NCBI GenBank assembly: GCA_963816435.1
Contig: CAWFKS010000005.1
Coordinates: 124,001 to 188,000, forward strand
Length of the DNA stretch: 64,000 nt
Origin: CAWFKS01 sp963816435
Lineage (GTDB): Bacteria > Pseudomonadota > Alphaproteobacteria > Rhizobiales > Rhizobiaceae
Direction: 5' to 3'
In this document: positions 1 to 10,405 of the stretch, one piece after another
Position numbering within the stretch: position 1 is the stretch's first letter
Layout of the letters: each line of letters opens with the position of its first letter
Notes under the pieces: generated by a model
The model's database searches: none
What the model saw: only the letters and a program-made list of their open reading frames with translations
What the model was told of the DNA's origin: nothing
Made by a program: the position numbers and the translations under genes

Positions 1-610
1 CCGACTGGCCGGTCTTGTTGAGATAGGTGATCGCCGAGCGGTCGGCGGTCGCTTCCTCGCCGCGCTGGTAGCTGAGCAGGCCGCGCCGCGCGGCTTCGCT
101 GCCGCCGATCGCCAGCCCCGCGCCGGCCTGGGCCAGGCCCGACGTGTTCGTCGTCGCGCCAACCGCGCCAATTCCGAGCCCGATGATCGCGCCGACAATC
201 GCCATCGTCTGTGCACGCGCCAGCTGGTCGCGCAGGCGCTGCTCGTGCCCGCCGGCGAGATGCCCGGCTTCGTGCGCGATGACGCCGATCACCTCGTTGG
301 GCGTATCGGCGAGCATCAGCGCGCCGGTGTTGATGAACAGGCGCCGGCCGGCCACGAACGCGTTGAAGCTGTTATCGTTGACGAGCACGATCTGGATGCC
401 GGAACTGGCAAGTCCCGCGGCCTTGAAGATCGGCTTGGCATAGTCGCGGACAAGCGCCTCGATCTCGGCATCCCGCACAACGGCGACCTGCGAACGCGAC
501 TGCGCCGCCACGGGCTGCACGGCGACGTTGATCGTCGCGAGCAGGGCTGCGCCGAGCGCGAGGAGGCGGCCCGCTCGCCATGCGAATCCGGCTGGTGCGA
601 TGGCGTTCAT
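1..610 (-). CDS. M48 family metalloprotease, N-terminal part (cut by window edge)
   Basis: Reading the minus strand from an ATG at 608-610 gives an open frame that runs off the left edge, about 203 codons. The N-terminus has a positively charged start, a hydrophobic stretch and an Ala-X-Ala-like end (VAAQS near residue 36), so it is probably a secreted, periplasmic protein. The zinc protease motif HEAGH is followed by LAGGH, the HExxH signature of M48 peptidases such as BepA/YfgC. A Gly-rich hydrophobic segment follows (AIVGAIIGLGIGAVG), and EEATADRSA carries the expected third zinc ligand Glu. Family members degrade or chaperone misassembled outer-membrane proteins. An AGGA lies upstream of the start. 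Divergent from the aminotransferase at 744. The C-terminal half, where TPR repeats would be in BepA-like proteins, is not visible. Confidence 0.85.
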   Translation of the reverse strand, partial: MNAIAPAGFAWRAGRLLALGAALLATINVAVQPVAAQSRSQVAVVRDAEIEALVRDYAKPIFKAAGLASSGIQIVLVNDNSFNAFVAGRRLFINTGALMLADTPNEVIGVIAHEAGHLAGGHEQRLRDQLARAQTMAIVGAIIGLGIGAVGATTNTSGLAQAGAGLAIGGSEAARRGLLSYQRGEEATADRSAITYLNKTGQS

Positions 611-743
611 GATGGATTTCGTCCTATCGGAGCGCCTTGGCCTTGGAAAGACGGGTGATGCTTGGTCATCAACTTGTGATCGCCATACCAATCGGGCAAT
701 TGTGCGGCGCAAGCGGTTCGCGAACCCGGTGCGAAAGGCAGGC

Positions 744-1893
744 ATGACGATATCGATTTCCCGGCGCGGTGCGGCCGAGCCGTTCCACGCCATGGACGTT
801 CTGGCGGAAGCCAATCGGCTTGCCGCCTCCGGCGCCGACGTCATCTCGCTGGCAGTCGGTCAGCCCTCCGACCCGGCGCCGGCGGTGGTCCGCGACGCCG
901 CCCGTGCCGCGCTCGTGGAGGGCCGCATCGGCTACACCGACGCGCTCGGCATTCCCGAGTTGCGGCAGGCGGTCGCGAAGCACTACTCCGACCATTACGG
1001 CGTCGAGGTGCCCGCGTCCCGGGTCGTCGCAACCACAGGCTCCTCGGCGGCATTCAATCTCGCCTTCATCACCATGTTCGACGCCGGCGACCGGGTTGCG
1101 ATCACCGTGCCCGGGTATCCGGCCTATCGCAACATATTGAAGGCGCTGGACATCGAGGTGGTCGAGATTCCCCTTCGCGAAACCGGCTACCTGACGGCCG
1201 CGGAGCTGCGCGAGGCCCATCGGCGCACACCGCTCAAGGGTCTGCTGTTCGCCAGTCCCGCCAATCCGACCGGCGCCGTGATTCCGCAGGCCGAACTGAA
1301 GCGCCTGCTCGATACCGCCGCCGAACTCGGGATCACCGCAATCTCGGACGAGATCTATCACCGCCTGACCTACGGCGCGCCGGACGTCACCGCCCTGGCG
1401 ACTGTCGGACGACGTCACCGTCATCAACTCGTTTTCCAAATACTATTGCATGACCGGTTGGCGGATCGGCTGGATGGTCCTGCCCGCGCCGCTCGTGCGG
1501 CCGATCGAATGCGTTTCGCAGAGCCTCTACATCTCGCCGCCGGCGCTCTCGCAGATCGCCGCCGCCAGGGCGTTCGAGGCAACAGTGGAACTCGACGCCG
1601 TCAAGGAGCGCTATCGGGCAAGCAGAAAGGTGCTGATGGAGCGCCTGCCGCGCCTCGGCTTCGACCTCGCCGCGCCGATGGACGGCGCATTCTACGCCTA
1701 CTGCGACGTGTCGAAGCATACCAACGACAGCATGGATTTCGCCCGCCGCATGCTGGCCGAAGCGCACGTGGCGACTACGCCCGGCATAGACTTCGATACT
1801 GCCGAGGGGCACCGCTACCTGCGGCTTTCCTATGCCGGCGGACCCGAACAGATCGCCGCGGCGTTGGACCGCATCGAGACATGGCTCACGTGA
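744..1893 (+). CDS. pyridoxal-phosphate-dependent class I/II aminotransferase, interrupted by a +1 frameshift
   Basis: A fold-type I aminotransferase split over two frames. The first part starts MTISISRRGAAEPF (AGGCAGG just upstream) and carries VISLAVGQPSDPAP, the ASPANPTGA motif and SDEIYHRLTYG. After about position 1400 the match moves to the next frame, which carries INSFSKYYCMTGWRIGW with the PLP-binding Lys, and ends at 1893. One extra base within about 1401-1406 explains the switch. All expected motifs are present on both sides, so the intact protein would be about 382 residues, normal for aspartate/aromatic-type transaminases. Substrate cannot be told from sequence. The isomerase gene follows closely at 1913, suggesting a two-gene unit. 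A true pseudogene is possible, but see the cluster of identical +1 errors in this window. Confidence 0.8.
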
Positions 1894-1912
1894 GCCGGAG
1901 ATGGAGGAAACG

Positions 1913-2794
1913 ATGCCAGACGCAGTCGACGACAGGATCGCGGTTTCGAGCTGGTCGTTTCACCGGCTGCTCGGCGTCACCTATCCGCACGACCTGACGA
2001 CCGATGCTGTCGGCGCACAGGAACCGACCTACGGCGACGGCTCGGCCACGCTGCTGCAGTTGCCGCGGCTGGTCGCGGCCGAAGGCATCTCGCGGCTCGA
2101 GATCTGCTCCTTCCATTTGCCGTCGCGGAAGCCCGCCTATCTCGCCGACCTGAAGGCGGCGCTGGCGGATGCCGGGATGCGGCTCCAGACCCTGCTGATC
2201 GAGGCAGGCGACCTCAGCGATCCGGAGACGTCGGCGCGAGACGCGGACTGGATCAGCGGCTGGGTAGGCGTCGCGGAGGAACTTGGCGCCGACAACGCGC
2301 GCATCATCGCCGGCAGGCAGAAACCGACGGACGTTGCGCTGAAACTGGCGGCGGACGGGCTGAACACGATCGCCGAACGGCATGCCGGCTCGCCGGTGAG
2401 GCTCGTCACCGAAAACTGGTTCGACCTTTTGTCGACACCTGAAAACGTGCTGCGCCTGCTCGACGCCACGAACGGGCGTATCGGCCTCAATGCGGATTTC
2501 GGCAACTGGAAGGGTGCCGGCAAATACGAGGCGCTGGCGAAGATATTCCCGCACGCCTCGCTCTGCCATGCCAAGGCGAGTTTTCCTGGCGGTACGCTGG
2601 ATGCCGACGATTACGGCCGCTGCCTCGACACGGCGGAGGCGGCCGGCTACGGCGGCCCCTACACGTTGATTTTCGACAGCGAAACGCCCGGCGAATGGGA
2701 AGGCGTGGCCTTCGAGCGCAGCTTCGTCAAGCAACGCTTGGCATCACCAAACGCTTGCAGAGGTCTGAGAAGGCAATACAAACAGGCGGGTTAG
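1913..2794 (+). CDS. sugar phosphate isomerase/epimerase-like TIM-barrel protein
   Basis: An approximately 293-residue protein of the xylose-isomerase-like TIM barrel (AP endonuclease 2) superfamily. Visible features are IAVSSWSFHRLLG at the start, EGISRLEICSFHLPS, the VTENWF strand with a likely metal-binding Glu, and NADFGNW. These proteins isomerise or epimerise sugars or related polyols using a divalent metal; the substrate is unknown. I chose the ATG at 1913 because GGAGG at 1903-1907 sits six bases upstream, whereas an in-frame ATG at 1901 has no such site. It follows the aminotransferase by 19 bases. The last 20 residues are basic and look unlike the rest, so a frame slip near 2750 cannot be excluded. 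Confidence 0.75.
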   Translation: MPDAVDDRIAVSSWSFHRLLGVTYPHDLTTDAVGAQEPTYGDGSATLLQLPRLVAAEGISRLEICSFHLPSRKPAYLADLKAALADAGMRLQTLLIEAGDLSDPETSARDADWISGWVGVAEELGADNARIIAGRQKPTDVALKLAADGLNTIAERHAGSPVRLVTENWFDLLSTPENVLRLLDATNGRIGLNADFGNWKGAGKYEALAKIFPHASLCHAKASFPGGTLDADDYGRCLDTAEAAGYGGPYTLIFDSETPGEWEGVAFERSFVKQRLASPNACRGLRRQYKQAG

Positions 2795-2843
2795 CCGAGC
2801 TTTCGGAATCGACACGTCAGCACATCGTAAAAGCAAGGCAGGA

Positions 2844-2868
2844 CGGGCGGGTCCAAAGGGCCCGCCCG
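2844..2868. terminator. hairpin between convergent genes
   Basis: An 11-bp GC stem (one G-T wobble) with an AAA loop lies between the isomerase stop (2794) and the rne stop (2883). There is no strong T run on either side, so it is a plausible bidirectional terminator rather than a textbook one. Confidence 0.55.
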
Positions 2869-2882
2869 ATTCCGTTTGGCAG

Positions 2883-5719
2883 CTAGAAGAAGCTCTTGCG
2901 CTGCCACCAGCCGCTCTTGCGCGGCTTCTGTTGTTCGCCATCGTTGGCGGCCACGCTCGACTGAACCACCGGCTCTGCGGCGGTTTCCGTGACGACATCC
3001 TCTACGGGTGCTTCCTCGGCGGCCACCTCCTCTGCGGGGCGCTCCTCGACAGGTGCCTTGCGACGGGAGGTGCGCCGGCGAGGCCGGACATCCTCGGAGC
3101 CGGGATCGAGCCGGGGCAGGATCGACTTCCGCGGCCGAGCCGTTGGCGGGGCTGGCATCGGCGGCTTGCAGATTCGGTTGCCTCCGCCGCTTCGGCAGCG
3201 ACCATCGGTTCGGATTCGGCATCCGTTTTCTTGCGACGTGGCCTGCGGGCCGCCGGCTTCCTGGCCGGCTTCGCTTCCTCGCTGACGCTTTCGGAACCCT
3301 CGGAGTCGATTACCGCGGCAGCCTCGGCGGCCTGCTGCGGCTGCTCCGCGACAGCCTGTTCCGGCTCGGCGGATTCGCCGGGCGTCGGCCCTTCGGCGTG
3401 ATGGTCGCTGCTGGCCGCAGCCTCGGACGCCGAACCCGCCTCGATGTCCTGCTGTGCAGTCGCCTCGACGTTCTCGTCCCTGCGATTGCGCCGACCGCCG
3501 CGCTTGCCACGCCGCCGCCGCTTGCCGCCATTGTCCGAACCCGTCTCGACAGCGTTTTCGGCCTCGCTGTCGACCAACTCGTCCCTCGTCGTCGCGTCGG
3601 CAGCGGGGCCGCCGAGGTCGCTGGATGCGTCCGCGACGTAGCCCGTCTCGTCCTGCCGCTGCTGGTCGTCGCGGTCGCGTCCGCCGCGCCTGCGGCGACG
3701 CCTGCGCCGCTTGCGCCCGCCGCCACCTTCGCCGCTGTCGCTCGCCTCGTGCCGCTGCTCTGCCTTTTCGAGCTCTTCGTCCGCGGCGATGTCTTCGGCA
3801 ATGTCGTCGTCTTCGTCGTAGTCAATCGTTGGCGCTTCGATCAGCGGAGCCTCTGGCAGGCCTTCCGGCTTCTCGGCGACATCGCCCTTCACGATCGCGT
3901 AATGCTGCGAACCGACCGTGTCGTCAGCCTCCAGCGTTATCGTCAGCCCGAAACGCAGTTCGAGGTCGATCAGGTTGCGCCGCTTTTGATTGAGCACGTA
4001 GAGCGCGGTCGAAGCCGGCGTGCGAACGGTGATGTGGTTGCGCGAATCCTTGAGCAAAAACTCCTCGATGGCCCTCACCACCATCAGCGCCACCGAGGAT
4101 TCCGAGCGCACATGCCCGGTTCCGCCGCAATGGGTGCACACCTGCATCGTGCTTTCCAGCACGGACGCCCGGATGCGCTGGCGCGACATCTCCATAAGGC
4201 CGAAATGCGAGATGCGTCCGACCTGGATGCGTGCCCGATCGTTCTTCAGGCAATCCTTGAGGCGCTTCTCAACCGCGCGGTTGTTGCGGTTCTCCTCCAT
4301 GTCGATGAAGTCGATCACCACGAGCCCGGCCAGATCGCGCAGCCTCAACTGGCGCGCCACTTCGTCGGCCGCCTCCAGGTTCGTCTGCAGCGCGGTGTCC
4401 TCGATCGAGTGCTCCTTGGTCGACCGCCCGGAGTTGACGTCGATGGAGACCAGCGCCTCGGTCTGGTTGATGATGATGTAGCCGCCGGATTTCAGCGTCA
4501 CCTGCGGCTGCAGCATCTTGTCGAGCTGGGCCTCGATGCCGTTGCGCGCGAAGATCGGGATCGAGTCGCGGTAGGGTTGGACTGCCTTCGCATGGCTGGG
4601 CATCAGCATGCGCATGAAGTCCTTGGCCTCGCGGTATCCGTCCTCGCCGGCGACGAGAATTTCGCCGATATCCTTGTTGTAGAGGTCGCGCACCGACCGC
4701 TTGATCAGGCTGCCTTCCTCGTAGACGAGGGCAGGGGCCGTCGACTGCAGCGTCAGCGTGCGCACGTTCTCCCACAGCCGCATCAGGTATTCGTAGTCGC
4801 GCTTGATCTCCGCCTTCGTGCGGCTTTCGCCGGCCGTTCGCAGGATCACCCCCATGCCCTGCGGCACGTCGAGATCGCGCACGATCTCCTTGAGGCGCTT
4901 GCGATCCTGCGCGTTGGTGATCTTGCGCGAAATGCCGCCACCGCGCGCGGTGTTCGGCATCAGCACCGAGTAGCGGCCCGCCAGAGACAGGTAGGTGGTG
5001 AGCGCGGCGCCCTTGTTGCCCCGCTCCTCCTTCACGACCTGGACGAGCAGGATCTGCCGGCGCTTGATGACTTCCTGGATCTTGTAGTTGCGACGGACCG
5101 GCTTGCGGCGGTCGCGAGCCTCCTCCAGCGCGTCCTCGGCGCCGACGGACTCGACTTCCGAATCGTCCCCGCCATTGCCGTTGCCGCCGTTGTCCTCCGA
5201 AGGGGCTTCCTCCGAAACGGTATCGGCAGCCATCGCTGCTGCAGCCGGAGAGGCGTCGTGGTGATCGCCGGAAGACTCGTCGGTAGATGCGTCTTCGCCG
5301 GCATCCTCGTCGCTGCTGGCGGCATCATCGGACGACTTGGCTTCATGGCCACGGCCACGGCCCTTGCCGCTGCGCCGCCGTCGCCGGCCTCGACCGCGCT
5401 CTTCCTCGTCTTCCTCGTCTTCGGCTTCAGCCGCTTCGGCCTCTGCCTGAAGCAGGGCCTGCCTGTCGGCAACCGGGATCTGGTAGTAGTCCGGGTGGAT
5501 TTCGCTGAAGGCGAGAAAGCCGTGGCGATTGCCGCCGTATTCGACGAACGCGGCCTGAAGCGAGGGTTCGACCCGCGTGACGCGGGCGAGATAGATGTTT
5601 CCCTTTAGCTGCTTCTTGTCTTGCGATTCGAAATCGAATTCTTCGATACGATTACCGCGAACGACGACAACTCTCGTTTCCTCCGGATGGGAGGCATCGA
5701 TAAGCATTTTGTTGGGCAT
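2883..5719 (-). CDS. rne: ribonuclease E, with two apparent +1 frameshifts near the C-terminus
   Basis: Endoribonuclease of mRNA decay and rRNA/tRNA processing, scaffold of the degradosome. From the ATG at 5717-5719 the frame shows an S1 domain from residue 35 (KGNIYLARV). An acidic/Arg-rich insertion of about 120 residues interrupts the S1 region, as in other alphaproteobacterial RNase E. The catalytic core follows with SIDVNSGR and VIDFIDM, whose aspartates bind Mg, and the zinc-link CTHCGGTG. The tail is low-complexity, Arg/Glu/Ala-rich. The natural end, ...KSGWWQRKSFF at 2883, is in a different frame. Removing one base from the T pair at 3166-3167 and one from the G run at 3113-3116 (plus-strand coordinates) gives a continuous tail with sensible composition. 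As given, the first frame would instead run on to 3002. The start at 5740 is less likely than 5719. Confidence 0.9.
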
Positions 5720-6356
5720 TATGAGGTGTCTCCCCGGCACGACCGTACCGGAGCGAGCGCGTCTTTGCGCGCCGCCCGGAGCCCGGTGAAATTTGCGTGC
5801 CGGATAAATTGCAGCCCGCCGGCCGCGCGCCCGACGCGCCGAGCAGGTCGCCCGCAGCCTTCATGGCGCGGTCGTTTCCGTATCTGCTCGAAGTTGCGCG
5901 CAAAGCCATCGCGTATCCCAGCGGGACCATTGAACCTAGGCCCGGAAACCCGGACCGACTGTTTTGCTCATACTGAGCCGGCGCGAGATTGTCGGTCCCG
6001 GCCGTTTTTTCCTCACACTAAGGCTTCCGCTACGGCGGAGGCGCCTTGAAGAAATCTTTGCTGAATCACCGGTTCGGGCGCGGCATCACCGTGGTTCCGA
6101 CCGCCTTTTTTCGCTTTTTACGCTGCGAGAGTCCGGCGGCGCGAACGGGCCACACACATTGCGGTGATCCTGCGTCGCTTTTATGATTTGATAGAGTATA
6201 TGGCAACCCCGATTTCACCAGCGCGGCCGGGGCGGGGTCGCGGCAAGACTTGGTTAACCATGCGGCGGTAGCTGTTGCGTTAGAAAGTCACCGCAGGCTG
6301 CTGTCGCAAACAGTTGCGGAAAGGACGACAGCCGGGATTTCCCGAGGACGCAGCAT
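5720..6356. other. 637-bp intergenic region between divergent rne and amiC
   Basis: I find no coding sequence here. It must hold both promoters and the 5' leaders of rne and amiC; no -35/-10 pair stands out. The clearest structure is an 8-bp hairpin at 6023-6042 (one G-T wobble) whose plus-strand RNA loop would be C(UACG)G, an extra-stable UNCG tetraloop. The flanking AAGGC and GCCTT at 6020-6024 and 6043-6047 can form an alternative outer stem. T-rich patches lie at about 6005 and 6105-6122. Confidence 0.5.
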
Positions 6357-7598
6357 ATGTTCGCAATCCCTCGCCGATTCGGCCGCATAGTCGGCATGCT
6401 GCCGCGCATTGCACTGATGCTCGCGCTGTTGCTGGCAAGCTTTGCTGCCGTTGCCCCGGCCATGGCGGCCGCGGTGCCGGTTCTGGCGCATGGCTACAAG
6501 ATGGCCGGCGACGACTCGCGGGTGCGGATCGTGCTTTATTTCGACCGGGAGCCGCAGCTTCATTCCTTCCTCCTGCGCGCGCCCTACAGGCTGGTCATCG
6601 ACCTGCCAGGCGCCCGTTTCGGGATCGATCCCGGCGACACCTCTGCCCGCGGCCTCATCTCGGCGGTTCACTACGGAGCCACTGACGAGGGGACATCGCG
6701 CATCGTTCTGGTCAGCAAGGGGCCGTTCGAGGTCGAGAAGCTCGACGTCGTGGCGAACGAAAGCTCGCCGGGCTACCGCATGGTCGTCGACCTCGTTGCA
6801 ACCTCGCCGGTGAATTTCGACAGAGCCCTGGCCAAGCAGGCGAAGATGACGCTTGCGGCCCAGTCAACCGCCAAGGACGATCGCCTCGGGGAGCCGCGCA
6901 AGGCGGAAAACAAGCGCTTCACCGTGGTGATCGACCCGGGCCACGGAGGGATCGACGGAGGCGCCAAGGGTGTCTCGGGAACGCTGGAGAAGTCGATCAC
7001 CCTGGCGTTCGGCCTGGAACTGCGCGCCCGCCTCCAGCAGGACGGCAAATACGACGTCTACATGACGCGCGACGATGACACCTTTCTGCGGCTCGACGAC
7101 CGCGTGCGCGTCGCCCGCGAGCACGATGCCGACCTGCTGATTTCCATTCACGCCGATTCGATCCACGTCCGCGGCATCCGCGGCGCCACGATCTACACCG
7201 TGTCGGATCGCGCCTCGGATGCGGAATCCGCCGCCCTGGCAGCGCGAGAGAACCTGTCGGACCAACTCGCCGGAATGGAGGTCGACGATGAGAACCACGA
7301 GGTTTCGGACATCCTGATGGACCTCATCAGGCGTGAGACGCATGCGTTTTCCATGCGCTTTGCCCGCTCGTTGGTCGGCGAACTGTCGCACTCGATCGAA
7401 CTTATCAACAATCCGCACCGCTACGCGGGCTTTCGGGTGCTCAAGGCGCCCGACGTGCCGTCGGTGCTTCTGGAACTCGGCTACCTCTCCAACGCCAAGG
7501 ACGAGGCCGAGCTGCGCGATCCCGAATGGCGCGGCAAAGCCATCGATTCGATCGTCGGGGCAATCGACCAGTTTGCCGCGGCAAGAATCGGCGGATGA
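6357..7598 (+). CDS. amiC: N-acetylmuramoyl-L-alanine amidase (AmiC-type)
   Basis: Periplasmic amidase that cuts the bond between N-acetylmuramic acid and the stem peptide, needed for daughter-cell separation. The 413-residue protein has a hydrophobic signal segment (about residues 15-38, ending PAMAAA), an AMIN domain (about 40-150) for septal targeting, and an Amidase_3 domain from about 188. The zinc site is complete: His196 in IDPGHGG, Glu211 in GTLEKS, His265 in SIHAD; Glu373 in LLELGYLSN is the catalytic Glu. The segment at about residues 283-345 is consistent with the regulatory helix insertion of AmiA/B/C enzymes. mrcA lies 207 bp downstream on the same strand, a pairing common in alphaproteobacteria. 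Confidence 0.93.
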   Translation: MFAIPRRFGRIVGMLPRIALMLALLLASFAAVAPAMAAAVPVLAHGYKMAGDDSRVRIVLYFDREPQLHSFLLRAPYRLVIDLPGARFGIDPGDTSARGLISAVHYGATDEGTSRIVLVSKGPFEVEKLDVVANESSPGYRMVVDLVATSPVNFDRALAKQAKMTLAAQSTAKDDRLGEPRKAENKRFTVVIDPGHGGIDGGAKGVSGTLEKSITLAFGLELRARLQQDGKYDVYMTRDDDTFLRLDDRVRVAREHDADLLISIHADSIHVRGIRGATIYTVSDRASDAESAALAARENLSDQLAGMEVDDENHEVSDILMDLIRRETHAFSMRFARSLVGELSHSIELINNPHRYAGFRVLKAPDVPSVLLELGYLSNAKDEAELRDPEWRGKAIDSIVGAIDQFAAARIGG

Positions 7599-7623
7599 GG
7601 CGGTGCCGATCCCTGCCGCATCG

Positions 7624-7653
7624 TTGCACCGAAACAACACAACGTGGTTTAAT
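7624..7653 (+). promoter_or_regulatory. possible sigma-70 promoter for mrcA
   Basis: TTGCAC at 7624-7629, an 18-base spacer, then TTTAAT at 7648-7653. The -10 matches consensus at five of six bases and the -35 at only three, so this is weak. It sits about 150 bp upstream of mrcA in the 207-bp gap after amiC. Confidence 0.3.
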
Positions 7654-7805
7654 CCGGCTGTCTCGGGAGGCTCCGATTCTCGCCGCCGCATTTTGCCCAC
7701 AAGCAGGCGGCAGGTAGGGCCGGACATAGGGGTCGCGGTCGACCGACGGCGCCATCGCTACATGACAGGCAGCACGACGGTCGCCACCCAATTACTGGAG
7801 CGGGC

Positions 7806-10271
7806 ATGATTAGGCTCATCGGATATTTCTTCGGCATCGGCGTGGTGCTGGCACTCGCCGTGGCGGCGGGCGTGGGTTTCTACGTCGCCGACATCACCAA
7901 GGATTTGCCGGACTACGAGGTGCTGTCGAAATACGAGCCGCCGGTCACGACGCGCATCCATGCCGCCGACGGCTCGCTGATGGCCGAGTTCGCGCACGAG
8001 CGGCGCCTCTATCTGCCGATCCAGGCGGTGCCCGACCGGGTCAAGGCCGCGTTCCTGTCGGCCGAGGACAAGAATTTCTACAATCATCCCGGCATCGACA
8101 TCGGCGGCCTGTTCCGTGCGGTCGTCACCAACATCCGCAACATGGGAAGCGGCCGGCGTCCCGTCGGCGCCTCGACGATCACCCAGCAGGTGGCAAAGAA
8201 CTTCCTGCTGACGTCGAACCAGACCTACGAGCGCAAGATCCGCGAGATGGTTCTGGCCTTCCGCATCGAGCAGGCCTACTCGAAGGACCGCATCCTCGAG
8301 CTCTACCTCAACGAGATCTATCTCGGCCTCGGCGCCTACGGCATCGCAGGCGCTGCTCTGACCTATTTCGACAAGTCGGTGAACGAGCTGACGATCGCCG
8401 AGGCCGCCTACCTCGCGGCGCTGCCGAAGGGCCCCTCGAACTATCATCCGTTCAAACACACGGACCGGGCCATCGAGCGCCGCAACTGGGTCATCGATCA
8501 GATGGTCGCCAACGGCTACGTCACCGCCGATGAGGGCGAGAAGGCCAAGGCCCAGCCGCTCGGCGTCACGCCGCGCCGCGGCGGCACCTACCTGTTCGCG
8601 GCCGAATACTTCACCGAGGAAGTGCGGCGTCAGATCATCGCCCGCTACGGCGAGGACGCGCTCTACGAGGGTGGCCTTTCGGTTCGCACGACGCTCGATC
8701 CCAAGCTGCAGCTCATCGCCCGCAAGTCGCTGCAGCACGGGCTGATCAAATACGACACGCTGCGCGGCTATCGCGGTCCGGTCACGCACATCGACATTTC
8801 CGGCGACTGGGGCGTTCCGCTGTTCAAGGTGGACGGCCTGGACGATGTGCCGGAATGGAAGCTCGCGGTAGTGCTTGACGCCGACAAGGACGGCCTCAAG
8901 ATCGGCCTGAAGCCGAAGGCCCAGGTTTCCGGCGAGATCGGCACCGAGCGCGACACCGCCTTCGTGGCGCTCGACGACATGAAGTGGGCCATGCGCCATG
9001 TCGTCGACGGCAAGCGCCTCAATGCGAATACGCCGGCCGACGTCCTGTCGCCGGGCGACGTCATCTACGTCGAGAAGAAGGCCGACGAGCAGGAAGGCGA
9101 TTCCGGCTGGCTGCTGCGGCAGGTGCCGAAGATCAGCGGCGGCATGGTGGCCATGGATCCGCACACCGGCCGCGTGCTCGCCATGGTGGGCGGCTTCTCC
9201 TACGCCGAGTCGCAGTTCAACCGGGCCACGCAGGCCTATCGGCAGCCCGGTTCGGCGTTCAAGCCGATCGTCTATTCGGCCGCACTCGACAACGGCTACA
9301 CACCGGCTTCCGTGGTGCTCGACGCGCCGATCCGGATCGTTCAGGGCAACCAGGTCTGGGAGCCCAAGAACTACGGCGGCAAGTTCGTCGGTCCCGCGAC
9401 GCTGCGTTCCGGCATCGAGCATTCGCGCAACCTGATGACGGTTCGCCTGGCCAACGACATGGGCATGCCGCTCGTGGTCGAATATGCCGAGCGCTTCGGG
9501 GTCTACGACGATCTGAAGCCGTACCTGCCGATGGCGCTGGGTTCCGGCGAAACCACCGTCATGCGCATGGTCTCGGCCTATGCCGTGATGGCCAACGGCG
9601 GCAAGCAGATCAAGCCGTCGCTGATCGACCGCATCCAGGATCGCTACGGCAAGACCGTCTTCAAGCACGACGAGCGCACCTGCGAGGGATGCGTCGCCGA
9701 CCATTGGGCAAACCAGCCGGAGCCGGAACTGATCGACAACGCCGAGCAGGTGCTCGATCCCATGACGGCGTACCAGATCACCTCGATGATGGAAGGCGTG
9801 GTTCAGCGCGGCACCGCCACCACCGTGTCCGAGCTCGGCAGGCCGATCGCCGGCAAGACCGGCACGACCAACGACGAGAAGGACGCCTGGTTCGTCGGCT
9901 ACACGCCGAACCTCGTGGTCGGCGTCTACATGGGCTACGACACGCCGACCTCGATGGGGCACGGCGCCACCGGCGGCGGCCTGGCCGCGCCGATCTTCAA
10001 GGAGTTCATGGGCAAGGCGCTCGACGGTAAGCCGAAGGCCGACTTCAAGGTGCCCGAAGGCATGAAGCTGATCCCGATCGACCGCAAGACCGGCATGCGC
10101 GCCACCGCCGGCCAGCCCGGCGTCATCATGGAGGCGTTCAAGCCCGGCACCGGGCCCGCCGACAGCTATTGGGTCATCGGCAACGGCAATGAACTCGACA
10201 GCGCCCGCAACGAACCCTTGTCGCCACAGGCAACCGAGGCGGTGAGCACGGGCAGCGGCGGCCTCTACTAG
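7806..10271 (+). CDS. mrcA: penicillin-binding protein 1A (bifunctional transglycosylase/transpeptidase)
   Basis: Class A PBP that polymerises glycan strands and cross-links peptides. Residues 1-28 form a single N-terminal membrane anchor. The GT51 domain follows with catalytic Glu87 in SAEDKNFYNHPG and QQVAKNFLL. An OB-like insertion (about 320-430) separates it from the transpeptidase domain, which has all three active-site motifs: S483-x-x-K486 in PGSAFKP, SRN in IEHSRNL, and K684-T-G-T in AGKTGTT. Length of 821 residues is usual for Rhizobiales PBP1A. It follows amiC and precedes prfB, the normal order in this group, and ends just before a strong terminator. Confidence 0.95.
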   Translation: MIRLIGYFFGIGVVLALAVAAGVGFYVADITKDLPDYEVLSKYEPPVTTRIHAADGSLMAEFAHERRLYLPIQAVPDRVKAAFLSAEDKNFYNHPGIDIGGLFRAVVTNIRNMGSGRRPVGASTITQQVAKNFLLTSNQTYERKIREMVLAFRIEQAYSKDRILELYLNEIYLGLGAYGIAGAALTYFDKSVNELTIAEAAYLAALPKGPSNYHPFKHTDRAIERRNWVIDQMVANGYVTADEGEKAKAQPLGVTPRRGGTYLFAAEYFTEEVRRQIIARYGEDALYEGGLSVRTTLDPKLQLIARKSLQHGLIKYDTLRGYRGPVTHIDISGDWGVPLFKVDGLDDVPEWKLAVVLDADKDGLKIGLKPKAQVSGEIGTERDTAFVALDDMKWAMRHVVDGKRLNANTPADVLSPGDVIYVEKKADEQEGDSGWLLRQVPKISGGMVAMDPHTGRVLAMVGGFSYAESQFNRATQAYRQPGSAFKPIVYSAALDNGYTPASVVLDAPIRIVQGNQVWEPKNYGGKFVGPATLRSGIEHSRNLMTVRLANDMGMPLVVEYAERFGVYDDLKPYLPMALGSGETTVMRMVSAYAVMANGGKQIKPSLIDRIQDRYGKTVFKHDERTCEGCVADHWANQPEPELIDNAEQVLDPMTAYQITSMMEGVVQRGTATTVSELGRPIAGKTGTTNDEKDAWFVGYTPNLVVGVYMGYDTPTSMGHGATGGGLAAPIFKEFMGKALDGKPKADFKVPEGMKLIPIDRKTGMRATAGQPGVIMEAFKPGTGPADSYWVIGNGNELDSARNEPLSPQATEAVSTGSGGLY

Positions 10272-10294
10272 CCGCCGGACCGGACCTGACGAGA

Positions 10295-10320
10295 CGAGCC
10301 GGGGCATTCCCCGGCTCGTG
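10295..10320 (+). terminator. rho-independent-type hairpin after mrcA
   Basis: A perfect 11-bp stem (ACGAGCCGGGG paired with its complement) with a CATT loop, 23 bases after the mrcA stop, followed by TGTGCTTT. It separates mrcA from prfB. Confidence 0.75.
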
Positions 10321-10405
10321 TGCTTTACAGCGCCCGACCCCCTCCCTATGTTCCGCGCCCGACCCGCACCGACTGGAACCCGTAGACAGGACCTGCACGC
10401 AAGAC

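Noticed and set aside
2695..2886. Short open frame after the isomerase as a separate gene
   Set aside because: It overlaps the isomerase end and a terminator hairpin and shows no family features.
5964..6167. 67-codon open frame between rne and amiC
   Set aside because: Arg-rich low-information translation, no ribosome site and no recognisable family.
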